A DNA stretch of 64,000 nt from assembly GCF_023373525.1 (NCBI RefSeq), contig NZ_CP097218.1, positions 2,232,001-2,296,000 of the forward strand, in the 5' to 3' direction. The notes under the pieces are model-generated. The model made no database searches and was not told the origin of the DNA. It worked only from the letters and a program-made list of their open reading frames with translations. The first letter of the stretch is position 1, and every line of letters begins with the position of its first letter. This stretch comes from Brachybacterium kimchii (GTDB taxonomy: Bacteria > Actinomycetota > Actinomycetes > Actinomycetales > Dermabacteraceae). This document shows, piece by piece, positions 35,974 through 47,806 of the stretch. Position numbers and translations under genes: made by a program.

Positions 35974-36036
35974 ATGGACCTGCTGCGCGAGCCCGCGGAT
36001 GTCCTGCTGACCGTTGACCCAGGGGCTCGCGCATGA
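35974..36036 (+). CDS. 20-codon leader ORF, possible remnant
   Basis: Reads MDLLREPADVLLTVDPGARA, with AAGGGAG six bases before the ATG. Its stop overlaps the ATG of membrane-protein copy 2 by 4 nt, just as the WXG100-like gene overlaps copy 1. The peptide resembles the tail of the WXG100-like protein (DLLR, a later D-L pair, final ARA), so it may be a deleted copy of that gene kept as a translation-coupling leader. Very short, so uncertain. Confidence 0.4.
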   Translation: MDLLREPADVLLTVDPGARA

Positions 36037-36097
36037 GCCGCGCACAGGTCCTGGGCCGCACACGCGCCACGTTCCGGATGCACTGGCCCTGGTACCT
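36024..36097 (+). repeat. 74-bp identical direct repeat, unit 2
   Basis: Second copy of the 35279-35352 unit, spanning the end of the leader ORF and the first codons of membrane-protein copy 2. Full identity across coding and silent positions points to recent duplication or conversion. Confidence 0.9.
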
Positions 36098-36701
36098 GAA
36101 GCTGCTGCCCCTCGCGCTGGTGATCGTCATCTCGGGCTTCGTCCTCCTCACGGGCGACAGGGCTGCTGCGGCGATCTCCTTCGTGCTGCTGCTCCTGCTC
36201 GCCGTCCTGCCCATCGCACTCGTGCTGCGCTCCTACGCGTTCTCGGTGACCGACCGCGCGATCGTCATCGGGCCCTTCCTCCCGTTCTTCTCGTGCACCG
36301 TGGTGATGCTCTCCGACATCGACCTGGGCACGCTGCGATCGTGGAGCAATCTCGCCGCCTACCTGCACCAGTCCTCGACCCCATGGGCGCTCACGGTGGG
36401 ACAGATCAACCCGGGATCGCGCTCCGGGATCTCCTTCTTCGCACGGCGCACCGGCGACCTGGAGGGAGATGCCCTCACCGAGAACCAGATGATCAAGGAT
36501 CTGGGCGGCACCATCGAGATATTGAGCGCGTCCCGACGGCCGACGGCGGTCGTCGGCGTCATCGCTCGCGCTCTGGCGGATGCTGGCATCGCGAACCAGC
36601 AGCAGATCCTCGCCACCGCCCTGCCTCCCGGACGACTCACCCGGGAGCGGGGAGCCCACCTGCGCGAGATCCCAGGGCATCCCGTGCCGTTCGGGAGCTG
36701 A
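36033..36701 (+). CDS. two-helix membrane protein with PH-like domain (copy 2)
   Basis: 222 aa, colinear with copy 1 at 35288-35956. The first 21 codons are identical at the DNA level. The helices differ moderately and the cytoplasmic part more (IVIGPFLPFFSCTVVMLSDI against FLPGFPRTVVMLSDV in copy 1). The conserved end REIPGHP is shared. Function unknown. It is convergent with the DUF3375 gene. Confidence 0.6.
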   Translation: MSRAQVLGRTRATFRMHWPWYLKLLPLALVIVISGFVLLTGDRAAAAISFVLLLLLAVLPIALVLRSYAFSVTDRAIVIGPFLPFFSCTVVMLSDIDLGTLRSWSNLAAYLHQSSTPWALTVGQINPGSRSGISFFARRTGDLEGDALTENQMIKDLGGTIEILSASRRPTAVVGVIARALADAGIANQQQILATALPPGRLTRERGAHLREIPGHPVPFGS

Positions 36702-36737
36702 TCCCGTCGTCGGCCCGGCAGCCGGCGGACTCCGGCG

Positions 36738-38351
36738 TCACTCCACCGGCACGTCGTCCAGGAAGTAGTAGGCGGGGACCTTGGCCGCGTAGTCGTTGCC
36801 GTCCAGCTCGCGCCAGCCCACGACCTCCGTCGACCCCTCGCGCTCCTGAGCGAACTGCGTGGCCAGGAACATCAGGCCGATCACGGACGCCAGCCCCTGG
36901 CGGGCGGGCTCCTCGCGCAGCACGTCGCCGATCGAGGCCTGCCCGGCGAGCGAGCGCACGCGGTTCACGGAGCCGGTGAGGCCCACAGTGTCGATGTCGT
37001 TGGTGCGCACCAGGTCCTGGAGCACCTCGACGCTGAGCGTGGTCGCGTCGTGCACCTCGGCCTCGACGGGCGATCCCGGGTCCGTCGGATCCTTCAGACG
37101 GTGCTGGGAGACCGAGGACATCCGCACCCGCGCGACCCGCAGGTCCAGCGAGAACGGGAAGCGCGTGGAGACCTCGTCCTTCTGCGCGAGCGCGAGGCCC
37201 TGGGCCTCCTGCAGCAGGTCCAGCAGCACGCGGTGCTGGCGGAAGTCCTGGGAGCGCACGAACCGCGCGAGCGAGCGGTACAGCTCGGTCTTGACGTCGA
37301 GCACCTCCTGCGCGGGCTCGTAGAGGTCGCTGAAGACGTTTGCGAGCATCTCGCGGTCGTCGCGCGTGAGGTGCTGGGTGAAGTCGCGCTCGAGCAGACG
37401 GTCCACGACGTCCTGCGCCCGACGGGTCTGGGCGGGGTCGTTGAGCATCCGGAAGAAGGCGGTGAAGGTGCGGCCCACCTGGGACTGGCCCAGCAGGTCG
37501 TCGCCCGCGAGCAGCTGCTCGAGGATCTCGCCGCGCGAGGCCTCCGGGGAGAGGATCTGCTCGCGCAGATGGAGGTCGACGGCGCGCAGGTCCTCTCGGT
37601 ACTGCAGGAAGTCGCCCGAGAGCTCGGAGGCGATCTGCAGGATGTCGCGCAGCCGGTCGGCGGAGGTGCCTGCATCGGGCAGCAGCAGCTCCCCCTCGGA
37701 GAGGTCCCGGATCTCCTGCTCGATCGCCGCGCGCCGACGCTGCAGGTCCGCGAGCCGCACGTCGCGGTCGGTCTCCGTCTCCTGCGCGAGGCGGTCGAAC
37801 TGCTGGAGCACCAGCTGCAGGCGCGACTCCGTGGTCGTGGGCCGGTGCTCCTCGAGGGAGGCGATGAACTGGACCGCATCGATCGTCGCCGGGGACGGCT
37901 CGAACATCGTCTCCAGGTGCTGCGGGTCGTCGCGCCGGGTCAGGTAGCCCTCGCGTACCCACGAGTCCACGTACTCCGGGGCGGTGCGGCCCTGGCCGTC
38001 CTCGTGCAGCAGGTCCAGGTGCGTCTCGACGCGCGCCACGAGATCGCTGCGCCCCAGGCGACGGCTGCCGCCGGGGAAGACCGTCTGCAGGATCGCGAGC
38101 ACCGCCGGGGCCTTGGTCGCGCTCAGCAGACGCCACGTCGAGAGGCGTCGCAGCTGCTCGTAGGCGTCCTTGCGCGCGGAGACCGTCTGCGGGCGATCGG
38201 TCGCGGACCCGAGGAGCGGGGCGGACGCGAGGAGCGGAGCGGACGCGAGGGACGAGGCGGTCGCCGAAGCGTCCTCGGCGAAGGAGCCCGGGGCATCGTC
38301 ACGGGTCGACGCGGGCTCCGGGTGCTGCGGCTGGGGCTCGGACGTGGTCAC
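36738..38351 (-). CDS. jetA: DUF3375 (JetA/MksF-like) protein, orphan
   Basis: 537 aa. After about 60 disordered Ala/Ser/Pro residues the sequence matches DUF3375: YEQLRRLSTWRLLSATKAPAVLAILQTVF at the start of a winged-helix region, EYVDSWVREGYL, a long coiled segment (about 190-300) and the end VVGWRELDGNDYAAKVPAYY. DUF3375 is JetA, the kleisin-like subunit of Wadjet plasmid-defence condensins (MksF in corynebacteria), normally encoded beside JetB, JetC and JetD. None of these is present here: neighbours are a PH-like membrane protein and beta-galactosidase. It starts with GTG at 38351. It may have lost its partners or may work with subunits elsewhere. Confidence 0.8.
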   Translation of the reverse strand: MTTSEPQPQHPEPASTRDDAPGSFAEDASATASSLASAPLLASAPLLGSATDRPQTVSARKDAYEQLRRLSTWRLLSATKAPAVLAILQTVFPGGSRRLGRSDLVARVETHLDLLHEDGQGRTAPEYVDSWVREGYLTRRDDPQHLETMFEPSPATIDAVQFIASLEEHRPTTTESRLQLVLQQFDRLAQETETDRDVRLADLQRRRAAIEQEIRDLSEGELLLPDAGTSADRLRDILQIASELSGDFLQYREDLRAVDLHLREQILSPEASRGEILEQLLAGDDLLGQSQVGRTFTAFFRMLNDPAQTRRAQDVVDRLLERDFTQHLTRDDREMLANVFSDLYEPAQEVLDVKTELYRSLARFVRSQDFRQHRVLLDLLQEAQGLALAQKDEVSTRFPFSLDLRVARVRMSSVSQHRLKDPTDPGSPVEAEVHDATTLSVEVLQDLVRTNDIDTVGLTGSVNRVRSLAGQASIGDVLREEPARQGLASVIGLMFLATQFAQEREGSTEVVGWRELDGNDYAAKVPAYYFLDDVPVE

Positions 38352-38467
38352 GGCCGACGAGTCTACTGGGGAGGGTGGGGACGGCGCGGGGCGGGGCGGA
38401 CGGAACGGGGTGAGGGGCGCGACGGCGCTGGACGACGTCGCCCGGAGCCCTCGACGCCCCGTGCCAC

Positions 38468-38524
38468 CGAGAAGTGAGAAGTTGCTGTCAAAACCGCCTC
38501 TTCACGACGACTTCTCACTTCTCG
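38468..38524. repeat. 15-bp inverted repeat
   Basis: Perfect arms 38468-38482 and 38510-38524 with a 27-nt spacer. Each arm itself contains the short direct repeat GAGAAGT. It lies in the divergent region, where a terminator would not be expected. Confidence 0.75.
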
Positions 38525-38578
38525 CGGCTCTGGCGGAGGCGGGGCCTAGGGCGCGCGGGGGCCGGCGCGGCGCGCGGC

Positions 38579-38638
38579 CGTGAGTGGTACGAAGTCGTTG
38601 CCATGGGCGCTCATGGCAACGACTTCGTACCACTCACG
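38579..38638. repeat. 27-bp perfect inverted repeat
   Basis: Arms 38579-38605 and 38612-38638 are perfectly complementary, with only a 6-nt spacer. The structure would form a very stable hairpin on either strand. It sits about 170 bp upstream of lacZ in a divergent region, so a terminator role for a flanking gene is unlikely. It may be a dispersed palindromic element or an operator. Confidence 0.85.
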
Positions 38639-38788
38639 CGCCGTGGCGACGACCCCGTGCTGTTTCGGGCGCCTCATGCGCCTCGAGCATCTCTGACACC
38701 CCTCACGTGAACGCTCACGAATCTGTAGGCTGGCCCCAGCGCCACCGTCGGCCACCCGCGCCCGGTCCGACGCGAAGACCCCATCTGA

Positions 38789-41875
<3,087 letters not shown>

Positions 41876-41915
41876 CCCGTCCGCGGTCCGGTTGTCCGGC
41901 GCCCCGTGCATTTCG

Positions 41916-41971
41916 CGCAGCAGGAGGTCGGGTCACGTGTCATATATGCCGTGACCCGACCTCCCGCTGCG
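41916..41971. repeat. 22-bp inverted repeat downstream of lacZ
   Basis: Arms 41916-41937 and 41950-41971 pair at 21 of 22 positions around a 12-nt AT-rich loop containing the self-complementary CATATATG. It begins 41 bp after the lacZ stop, so it can serve as its terminator, though the arm length is unusual. Confidence 0.8.
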
Positions 41972-42138
41972 TGTGCTGCTCACCCCTGGCGGAGAGCCGG
42001 TCCGGCGCGGTGATCGCAGAGACGGTGCGCGCGGGGCGCGATCGACATGTCCGCGCTGGTCGATCGCGACCTGGGCGACGTGACCTGCCCGATAGGCTGA
42101 AACCGCACGAGGGCCGACCAGAGCAGGGAGAACAGCAC

Positions 42139-43119
42139 ATGTCGCAGGGCTACGGGCAGCCGGATCCGCAGCAGAACCAGCCGGGGTACGGGCAGGCCCC
42201 CGACGAGCAGCAGGGATACGGCGAGCATGGGGGCGGCCAGCAGGCCGCCCAGCCGTACGACCCGTACCGCAGCACGTCGGAGCAGAGCGCTGCACAGCCG
42301 GGCTGGCCGCAGCAGGGGGCTCAGCAGTCGGGCTGGCCGCAGCAGGACGAGCCGCAGCAGGGCTGGCCCCAGCAGAGCGCCGCATCAACGGACGCTCCCC
42401 AGCCGGGCACGGGCGAGCCGAACACGGGCCAGCCGGACGCAGGCCGACCGAGCGCGACCGAGCAGCCCTCCCCGTGGGGGCAGCCCGCGCAGTCGCAGCC
42501 CTCCCCCGCGCCGCAGCCGTTCGGCGCCCCGCCGCAGCAGCCGTCGCCCTACGCCGCTCCTCAGCCGACTGCGCAGGGCGGCCTCTACGCTCCGGGGAAT
42601 GCCTCGATGCCCGTCTACGCACCGGCGGGAACGCCGGATCGCAGCCGGCTGACGCGCACCTTCGCAATCATCGTCATCACCCTCGGCGCTCTGTTCCTGC
42701 TGATCCGTTCGATCGCCATCATCGTGACCACCGTCGGTGGGTACTCGGCGGGCTATCAGGGCTCCGAGGCGGGAGTCACCGGCTTCGCCGTGGGCGGTGT
42801 GCTGCTCGTGATCCTCAACGTGATCGTCGGCATCGCCCTGCTCGCAGCCGCCATTTACTTCCTCGTGGTCGGCCCGCAGCGGGTGCGGATCGGCGGCGGA
42901 CTGATCCTCGCTCCGCTCGTGTGCGGCGTCGTGACGCGACTGATCATCACTGCGATCGCGCAGGCCGCACTGCAGTCCGCACTCCACGACGGGAGCTTCG
43001 ACGCCGCACGGGGATTGCTCGTGGTGATGGTGATCGTCGAGGTGATCCGCCACGTCATCGAGGGCGCGTTCGTGATCGTCGGCGGGATCGTCGTGCTTCG
43101 CGCCGCGAAGAAGCGCTGA
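42139..43119 (+). CDS. Gln/Pro-rich membrane protein
   Basis: 326 aa. The first 170 residues are low complexity, rich in Gln, Pro, Gly and Trp-Pro-Gln-Gln units. About four membrane helices follow (from TFAIIVITLGALFLL to FVIVGGIVVLRAA), ending in basic AAKKR. Proteins with such a Q/P-rich cytoplasmic head and a small membrane domain are common in actinobacteria and usually unassigned. Start 42139 follows AGGGAG. Convergent with tgt. No function is proposed. Confidence 0.7.
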   Translation: MSQGYGQPDPQQNQPGYGQAPDEQQGYGEHGGGQQAAQPYDPYRSTSEQSAAQPGWPQQGAQQSGWPQQDEPQQGWPQQSAASTDAPQPGTGEPNTGQPDAGRPSATEQPSPWGQPAQSQPSPAPQPFGAPPQQPSPYAAPQPTAQGGLYAPGNASMPVYAPAGTPDRSRLTRTFAIIVITLGALFLLIRSIAIIVTTVGGYSAGYQGSEAGVTGFAVGGVLLVILNVIVGIALLAAAIYFLVVGPQRVRIGGGLILAPLVCGVVTRLIITAIAQAALQSALHDGSFDAARGLLVVMVIVEVIRHVIEGAFVIVGGIVVLRAAKKR

Positions 43120-43178
43120 CCTCGGCGCTCGGCGCGCATCGCAGCCGCGCAGCTAGCAGCCGGCCTCCGCGGGACCGC

Positions 43179-44474
43179 TCACCGCGCCTCGCCGTAGTAC
43201 GCGCCCGTGCGCTCCTCGCGCAGGGCCTCGAAGTCGCCGCTCGCGATCGAGGCGCGGATCTCGTCGACCAGGCGCACCACGAACCGCTCGTTGTGGATGG
43301 TGCAGAGCGTCGCCGAGAGGATCTCCTTGGCGCGGAACAGGTGGTGGATGTACGCGGCGGTGTAGTGCGTGCAGGTGAAGCAGTCGCAGGTCTCGTCGAT
43401 CGGCGCGAACTGGCGCTTGTACCGCGAGCCGGTGAGGTTCACCCGGCCCGTGCGCGTGTAGACGGCACTGTTGCGAGCGACCCGTGAGGGCGAGACGCAG
43501 TCGAAGGTGTCGGCGCCCGCGGCCACGGCGATGAACAGGTCGTCGACCTCGCTGATCCCCAGCAGGTGCCGGGGGCGGTCCTCGGGCAGCTCATCGGTCA
43601 CCCAGCCGACGATCGTGCCCAGGTTCTCCTTCTCGAGCGCCCCGCCGATGCCGAAGCCGTCGAAGACCTGGTCGTCGACCTCCATCGCTCCGAGGTCGCG
43701 GGAGGCCTGCCGGCGCAGGTCCTCGTACTGGGCGCCCTGGATGACGCCCCACAGCTGCTGGTAGGGCTTGGTGTCCCGCTCGATGGTCAGGCGGCGGTGC
43801 TCGGCGAGGCAGCGGATCGCCCACAGCCGCGTCCGTTCGAGCGCCTGCTCCTGGTAGGGGCGGGAGTTCATGAGCGTGGTGAGCTCGTCGAAGGCGAACA
43901 TGATGTCGGCGCCGAGCCCGTGCTGGATCTGCATGGAGATCTCGGGTGTGAAGCGGTGGACGTCGCCGTTGATGAAGGAGCGGAAGGTGACGCCGTCGTC
44001 ATCGACGTGCGCGAGGCGCTCCTTGCCCTCGGCGACGGCGTCGTCCTCGCCGCTCGCGGTGCGGGCCTTCTCGCCGCCGGAGAACTCGCTGGAGAGGACC
44101 TTCTTGAAGCCCGCGCCGAGGCTCATCACCTGGAAGCCGCCGGAGTCGGTGTAGGTGGGGCCGGGCCAGTTCATGAACGTGCCCAGGCCGCCCGCCTCGT
44201 CGACCAGGTCGTGGCCGGGCTGGAGGTAAAGGTGGTACGCGTTGGCGAGCACTGCCTGCGCACCGAGGTCCGCGACGGCCTGCGGGAGCACGGCCTTCAC
44301 GGTCGCCTTGGTGCCCACGGGCACGAACGCCGGGGTCGCGATGTCCCCGTGCGGGGTGCGGATCACCCCGGCGCGGGCCTTCTCGCCGTGGCGGGCGGTG
44401 ATCGCGAAGCCGCTGGGGTCCGGGGAGAGGTCCGACGGGGCCGGCTTCGCGGGATCGGACGACGGGGAGGGCAT
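43179..44474 (-). CDS. tgt: tRNA-guanine transglycosylase
   Basis: 431 aa. The family motifs TYTDSGGFQVMSLG (Asp110), GGALEKENLG and ADTFDCVSPSRVARN with nucleophile Asp325 are present. The zinc site CDCFTC with a downstream His is intact. The enzyme swaps guanine-34 of GUN-anticodon tRNAs for preQ1 (or a queuosine precursor). A charged insertion (about 133-160) after SLG is seen in actinobacterial members. The start at 44474 follows GGAGGTGCC; the frame is open to 44786 but without protein character. It is divergent from the acyltransferase gene; no queA or queuosine synthesis gene is in the window. Confidence 0.93.
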   Translation of the reverse strand: MPSPSSDPAKPAPSDLSPDPSGFAITARHGEKARAGVIRTPHGDIATPAFVPVGTKATVKAVLPQAVADLGAQAVLANAYHLYLQPGHDLVDEAGGLGTFMNWPGPTYTDSGGFQVMSLGAGFKKVLSSEFSGGEKARTASGEDDAVAEGKERLAHVDDDGVTFRSFINGDVHRFTPEISMQIQHGLGADIMFAFDELTTLMNSRPYQEQALERTRLWAIRCLAEHRRLTIERDTKPYQQLWGVIQGAQYEDLRRQASRDLGAMEVDDQVFDGFGIGGALEKENLGTIVGWVTDELPEDRPRHLLGISEVDDLFIAVAAGADTFDCVSPSRVARNSAVYTRTGRVNLTGSRYKRQFAPIDETCDCFTCTHYTAAYIHHLFRAKEILSATLCTIHNERFVVRLVDEIRASIASGDFEALREERTGAYYGEAR

Positions 44475-44730
44475 GGGGCTCGGCACCTCCACAGTCTCCC
44501 ACGGGACGCCCGTCGGGCCGGGACCGAGCCCGTTCGCCTGGACGGAGCTGCGGCCTTCGCGCCGGGCGTCGTCCTGGCCTGCGCATATGCACATCGCGAG
44601 AGCCCTCCGGGCGGGGCTCGCTCGCGAGTCGCCGCTCGCCCTCGGTCGCCGTGCGCGCTGACGATAGGATCTGTGCGCTCGCCTCCGCATGCATGCCGCG
44701 ACGGATGGGCGCGCTGACGAAGGGGGACGG

Positions 44731-47700
44731 ATGTCGGACGACGACGCGCGGTCGGCACCGCGCGCCCACGGCCGTCGCCGAGGCACCCCTCGTGATGAGA
44801 CGCCCCCGGGCTTCGGGGAGAAGCCAGGGGCCGACGGGCCTCTCGCCGACCAGGTCGGGCAGGATGCGCCGCCGGAGCCGACCCCCGCCGCGCAGGACGC
44901 GCCGACTCCTCCGCCCGCTCGCCGCCACGGCCGGCGCGCCCGACACCTCGAGGAGCCGCCGCCCGAGGCACCCGCCTCCCCGGACGCGGAGCCTTCCGCC
45001 GCCGCATCCGCGGAGTCCTCCGCCGAGACGCCCCCCGCTCGCGCCGACTACGCGCACGTCCATCCCGAGTCCCTGGACGCCTGGCTCGAACCCGGCGACG
45101 CCACGGCGGATCTCGGGTACCCCGTCGAGTTCGAGGGGACCGCGGACGATGTCTCCGCCGACGACAACCCAGCGGAGGACGTTCCCGCGGCCGCCGTTCC
45201 CGCGGAGGACGTTCCCGCGGAGGACGACGCCGCGCCGAAGCACGACGCGGCCGCGACGGACGACGCCGCCGAGATTCCGCGGACGAACCCGAGCGCCGCC
45301 GCGCCCGTCGACGAGGCCCCCGACGCCTGGACCACGGCTCCCCGCACCGAGTCGACCGTGCACGACGAGCGGCCGCTCCCCTCTCACGCCGATCTCGACC
45401 GCGCCACCCGCGGACGCACGCATCCGGCGCCCGCGGCACCCGCGGCGCCCGGACCACCTCAGCAATCGCCGTCACGTCGGCCGTCCGAGCCTGCGCCCGC
45501 GGAGCGGACCGCAGCTGCCCCCGCCCCGCCGCCCCGCCCGTCGGAGCCGGCCCTCTCGGTCCCGTTCCGGGTCGAGATCCACGGGCTGCGCGCGATCGCG
45601 ATCCTGCTGGTCGCGGTGTACCACATCTGGTTCGGGCGGGTCTCCGGCGGCGTCGACGTCTTCCTGTTCATCTCTGCCTTCCTGCTCACGGGCTCCTTCG
45701 CGCGGCGTCTCGAGTCGGGCCGTCCGCTCGCCGTGCCCCGCTACTGGCTGAAGACGTTCAAGCGCCTGCTGCCGCCCGCGGTCGTCACCATCCTGGGATC
45801 GCTGATCCTCGCGTTCACGGTGCTGCCGCCGACGATCTGGGCGACCGTGCAGCGCCAGGCGTGGGCGAGCGCCCTGTACATCCAGAACTACGTGCTCGCG
45901 GCGGACAGCGTCGACTACTACGCGCACGACGCCGCGGCCGCCTCCCCGCTGCAGCACTTCTGGTCGATGTCGATCCAGGGGCAGATCTTCCTCCTCTGGC
46001 CGCTGCTGTTCGCGCTCGGCGCCCTGCTGATGCGCCGCGTGCCCGTGCTGCGCGCCCACCCGCGCCGGCTGATGGCAGGCATGTTCTCGCTGGTCATCGT
46101 GATCTCCCTGGTGTGGTCGATCGTCTCCACGGCGTCGAACCAGACCTTCGCCTACTTCGACACCGCGGCGCGGCTGTGGGAGTTCGCGCTCGGCTCGCTA
46201 CTGGGTCTGATGCTGCCGCGGATCGACCGGGCGACGGGCGCGACGACCTCGGCCGCGACCCCTCCGCGCTTCGCGGCGGCGCGCGCGGTGATCGGCTGGG
46301 TCGGTCTCGCGGCGCTGCTCTCGTGCGGGGCGCTGGTGGACGTGCAGGGCATGTTCCCCGGTTGGATCGCGATCTGGCCTCTCGCCGCGGCGGGCCTGGT
46401 CATCCTCGCCGGGCGCTCGGGCCGCGCCTGGGGCGCCGACGCGTTCCTCTCGCTGCGCCCGGTCGCCTTCCTCGGATCGATCGCCTACGCCCTCTACCTC
46501 GTGCACTGGCCGCTGCTCATCGGCTGGCTCGCCCTCACCGGGCAGGAGCGCGCCGGGGCGCTCGACGGCGCCGGGGTGCTCGCCGTGTCCCTGCTGGTCG
46601 CGTGGCTGCTCACGCGTCTCGTCGACACGCCCATCCGCCGCTCGGCCTGGCTCGATGCGCGGCCGCGCAGGGCCCTCGCGGCGGTCGCGGTGAGCCTCGT
46701 GGTGGTGCTCGTCGGCTCCCAGGCCGTCTTCCCCGCCGTCGGCGAGCGCTCGCTCACCGTCGCCCAGGGCTCGCAGGACGCCGACGCCGACGCCGGAGCA
46801 AGCGACGGCGGCGGCCCTGCCGCGCCGGCAGTCCCGAACCCGGGCGCGCAGTGGACCGTGGACCCCATGACCGACGGCTTCGGCGCCACCATCCCCTCGC
46901 CCGACGTCGTCACGAAGCCCTCCGAGCACACCTACGCCGAGGACTGCCAGAAGGAGCTGGGCCTCCCGGACACCGTGACCTGCCGATATACCCCCGCGCC
47001 CGACGGCGACCCCGACCTCACGGTCGCGCTCGCGGGCGACTCCCACGCCGGCCAGTACACGGGCGCGATCCAGCAGATCGCGAAGGAGAGGAACTGGGCC
47101 GTCTACTACATCGGCCACAGCGGCTGCACCTTCACCACGGACCCGGCGACCAACCAGTGCGAGGACGTCAACACCTCCTGGGAGACCCTCATCGACGGCG
47201 TCGACCCGGACGTGCTGATCACGATGGGCACACGCACCTCCTTCGACGGCGGATCGGACACCGAATCCGACCGCGAGAACCTCGACAGCGCACTTCCGCT
47301 GACCACCGAGCGGGGCATCCCCGTGCTGCTGCTGCGGGACAATCCGCGCTGGCCCAAGAAGGAGGAGTCCGGCAACCGCTTCGACTGCTCCTTCGACGTG
47401 CTGCGCGAGGGCGGCGACGCGGCGCAGGCCGACGCCGAGTGCGGCGACGACATGAAGAACCGGATGGATGCCGAGAACCCCTCGGCCTACCGGGCGAGCG
47501 ACGACCCGTACGCGCCGATCCGCATCGCCGACCCCGCGACCGACGTGCTGTGCCCGAAGGGCCGCTGCTCGCCGATCATCGGCAACGTGTTCGTCTACCG
47601 CGACAGCTACCACCTCACCGACGCCTTCTCCCGCACCATGGACGACTGGTTCGAGGAGCAGATCGACGCGACCCTCGCCATGAAGGACCCCGACGCGGAG

Positions 47701-47733
47701 GCCCCGCAGGAAGAGGCGTCCGACGGGGGCTGA
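44731..47733 (+). CDS. acyltransferase-3/SGNH fusion (OafA type)
   Basis: 1000 aa. An acidic, Pro/Ala-rich cytoplasmic head of about 275 residues has imperfect AEDVPA repeats. The acyltransferase-3 membrane domain (about 280-650) starts FRVEIHGLRAIAILLVAVYH, with His284 in the family position and DVFLFISAFLLTG after it. The extracellular SGNH domain (about 750-1000) has the block I motif LAGDSHAG with Ser771 and the DSYH motif with Asp958 and His961. Such fusions transfer acetyl or other acyl groups from inside to sugars on the outer face. The wall polymer of the 1-19 kb locus or peptidoglycan could be acceptors. The ribosome site is AAGGGGG. Confidence 0.88.
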   Translation: MSDDDARSAPRAHGRRRGTPRDETPPGFGEKPGADGPLADQVGQDAPPEPTPAAQDAPTPPPARRHGRRARHLEEPPPEAPASPDAEPSAAASAESSAETPPARADYAHVHPESLDAWLEPGDATADLGYPVEFEGTADDVSADDNPAEDVPAAAVPAEDVPAEDDAAPKHDAAATDDAAEIPRTNPSAAAPVDEAPDAWTTAPRTESTVHDERPLPSHADLDRATRGRTHPAPAAPAAPGPPQQSPSRRPSEPAPAERTAAAPAPPPRPSEPALSVPFRVEIHGLRAIAILLVAVYHIWFGRVSGGVDVFLFISAFLLTGSFARRLESGRPLAVPRYWLKTFKRLLPPAVVTILGSLILAFTVLPPTIWATVQRQAWASALYIQNYVLAADSVDYYAHDAAAASPLQHFWSMSIQGQIFLLWPLLFALGALLMRRVPVLRAHPRRLMAGMFSLVIVISLVWSIVSTASNQTFAYFDTAARLWEFALGSLLGLMLPRIDRATGATTSAATPPRFAAARAVIGWVGLAALLSCGALVDVQGMFPGWIAIWPLAAAGLVILAGRSGRAWGADAFLSLRPVAFLGSIAYALYLVHWPLLIGWLALTGQERAGALDGAGVLAVSLLVAWLLTRLVDTPIRRSAWLDARPRRALAAVAVSLVVVLVGSQAVFPAVGERSLTVAQGSQDADADAGASDGGGPAAPAVPNPGAQWTVDPMTDGFGATIPSPDVVTKPSEHTYAEDCQKELGLPDTVTCRYTPAPDGDPDLTVALAGDSHAGQYTGAIQQIAKERNWAVYYIGHSGCTFTTDPATNQCEDVNTSWETLIDGVDPDVLITMGTRTSFDGGSDTESDRENLDSALPLTTERGIPVLLLRDNPRWPKKEESGNRFDCSFDVLREGGDAAQADAECGDDMKNRMDAENPSAYRASDDPYAPIRIADPATDVLCPKGRCSPIIGNVFVYRDSYHLTDAFSRTMDDWFEEQIDATLAMKDPDAEAPQEEASDGG

Positions 47734-47806
47734 TCCTTGCCGGACGGTGCTGAGGACGGTGCCGAAGCCGCCTTCACGGCCCCGCCCGCTGTGGAACGAT
47801 GAGCCC

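Noticed and set aside
36738..38351. Full Wadjet defence operon
   Set aside because: Only the JetA-like gene is present; no SMC, DUF4194 or DUF3322 gene occurs in the window.
45170..45240. Repeats considered as a CRISPR or tandem element
   Set aside because: They are short in-frame repeats encoding an acidic AEDVPA-like linker, with no spacers.
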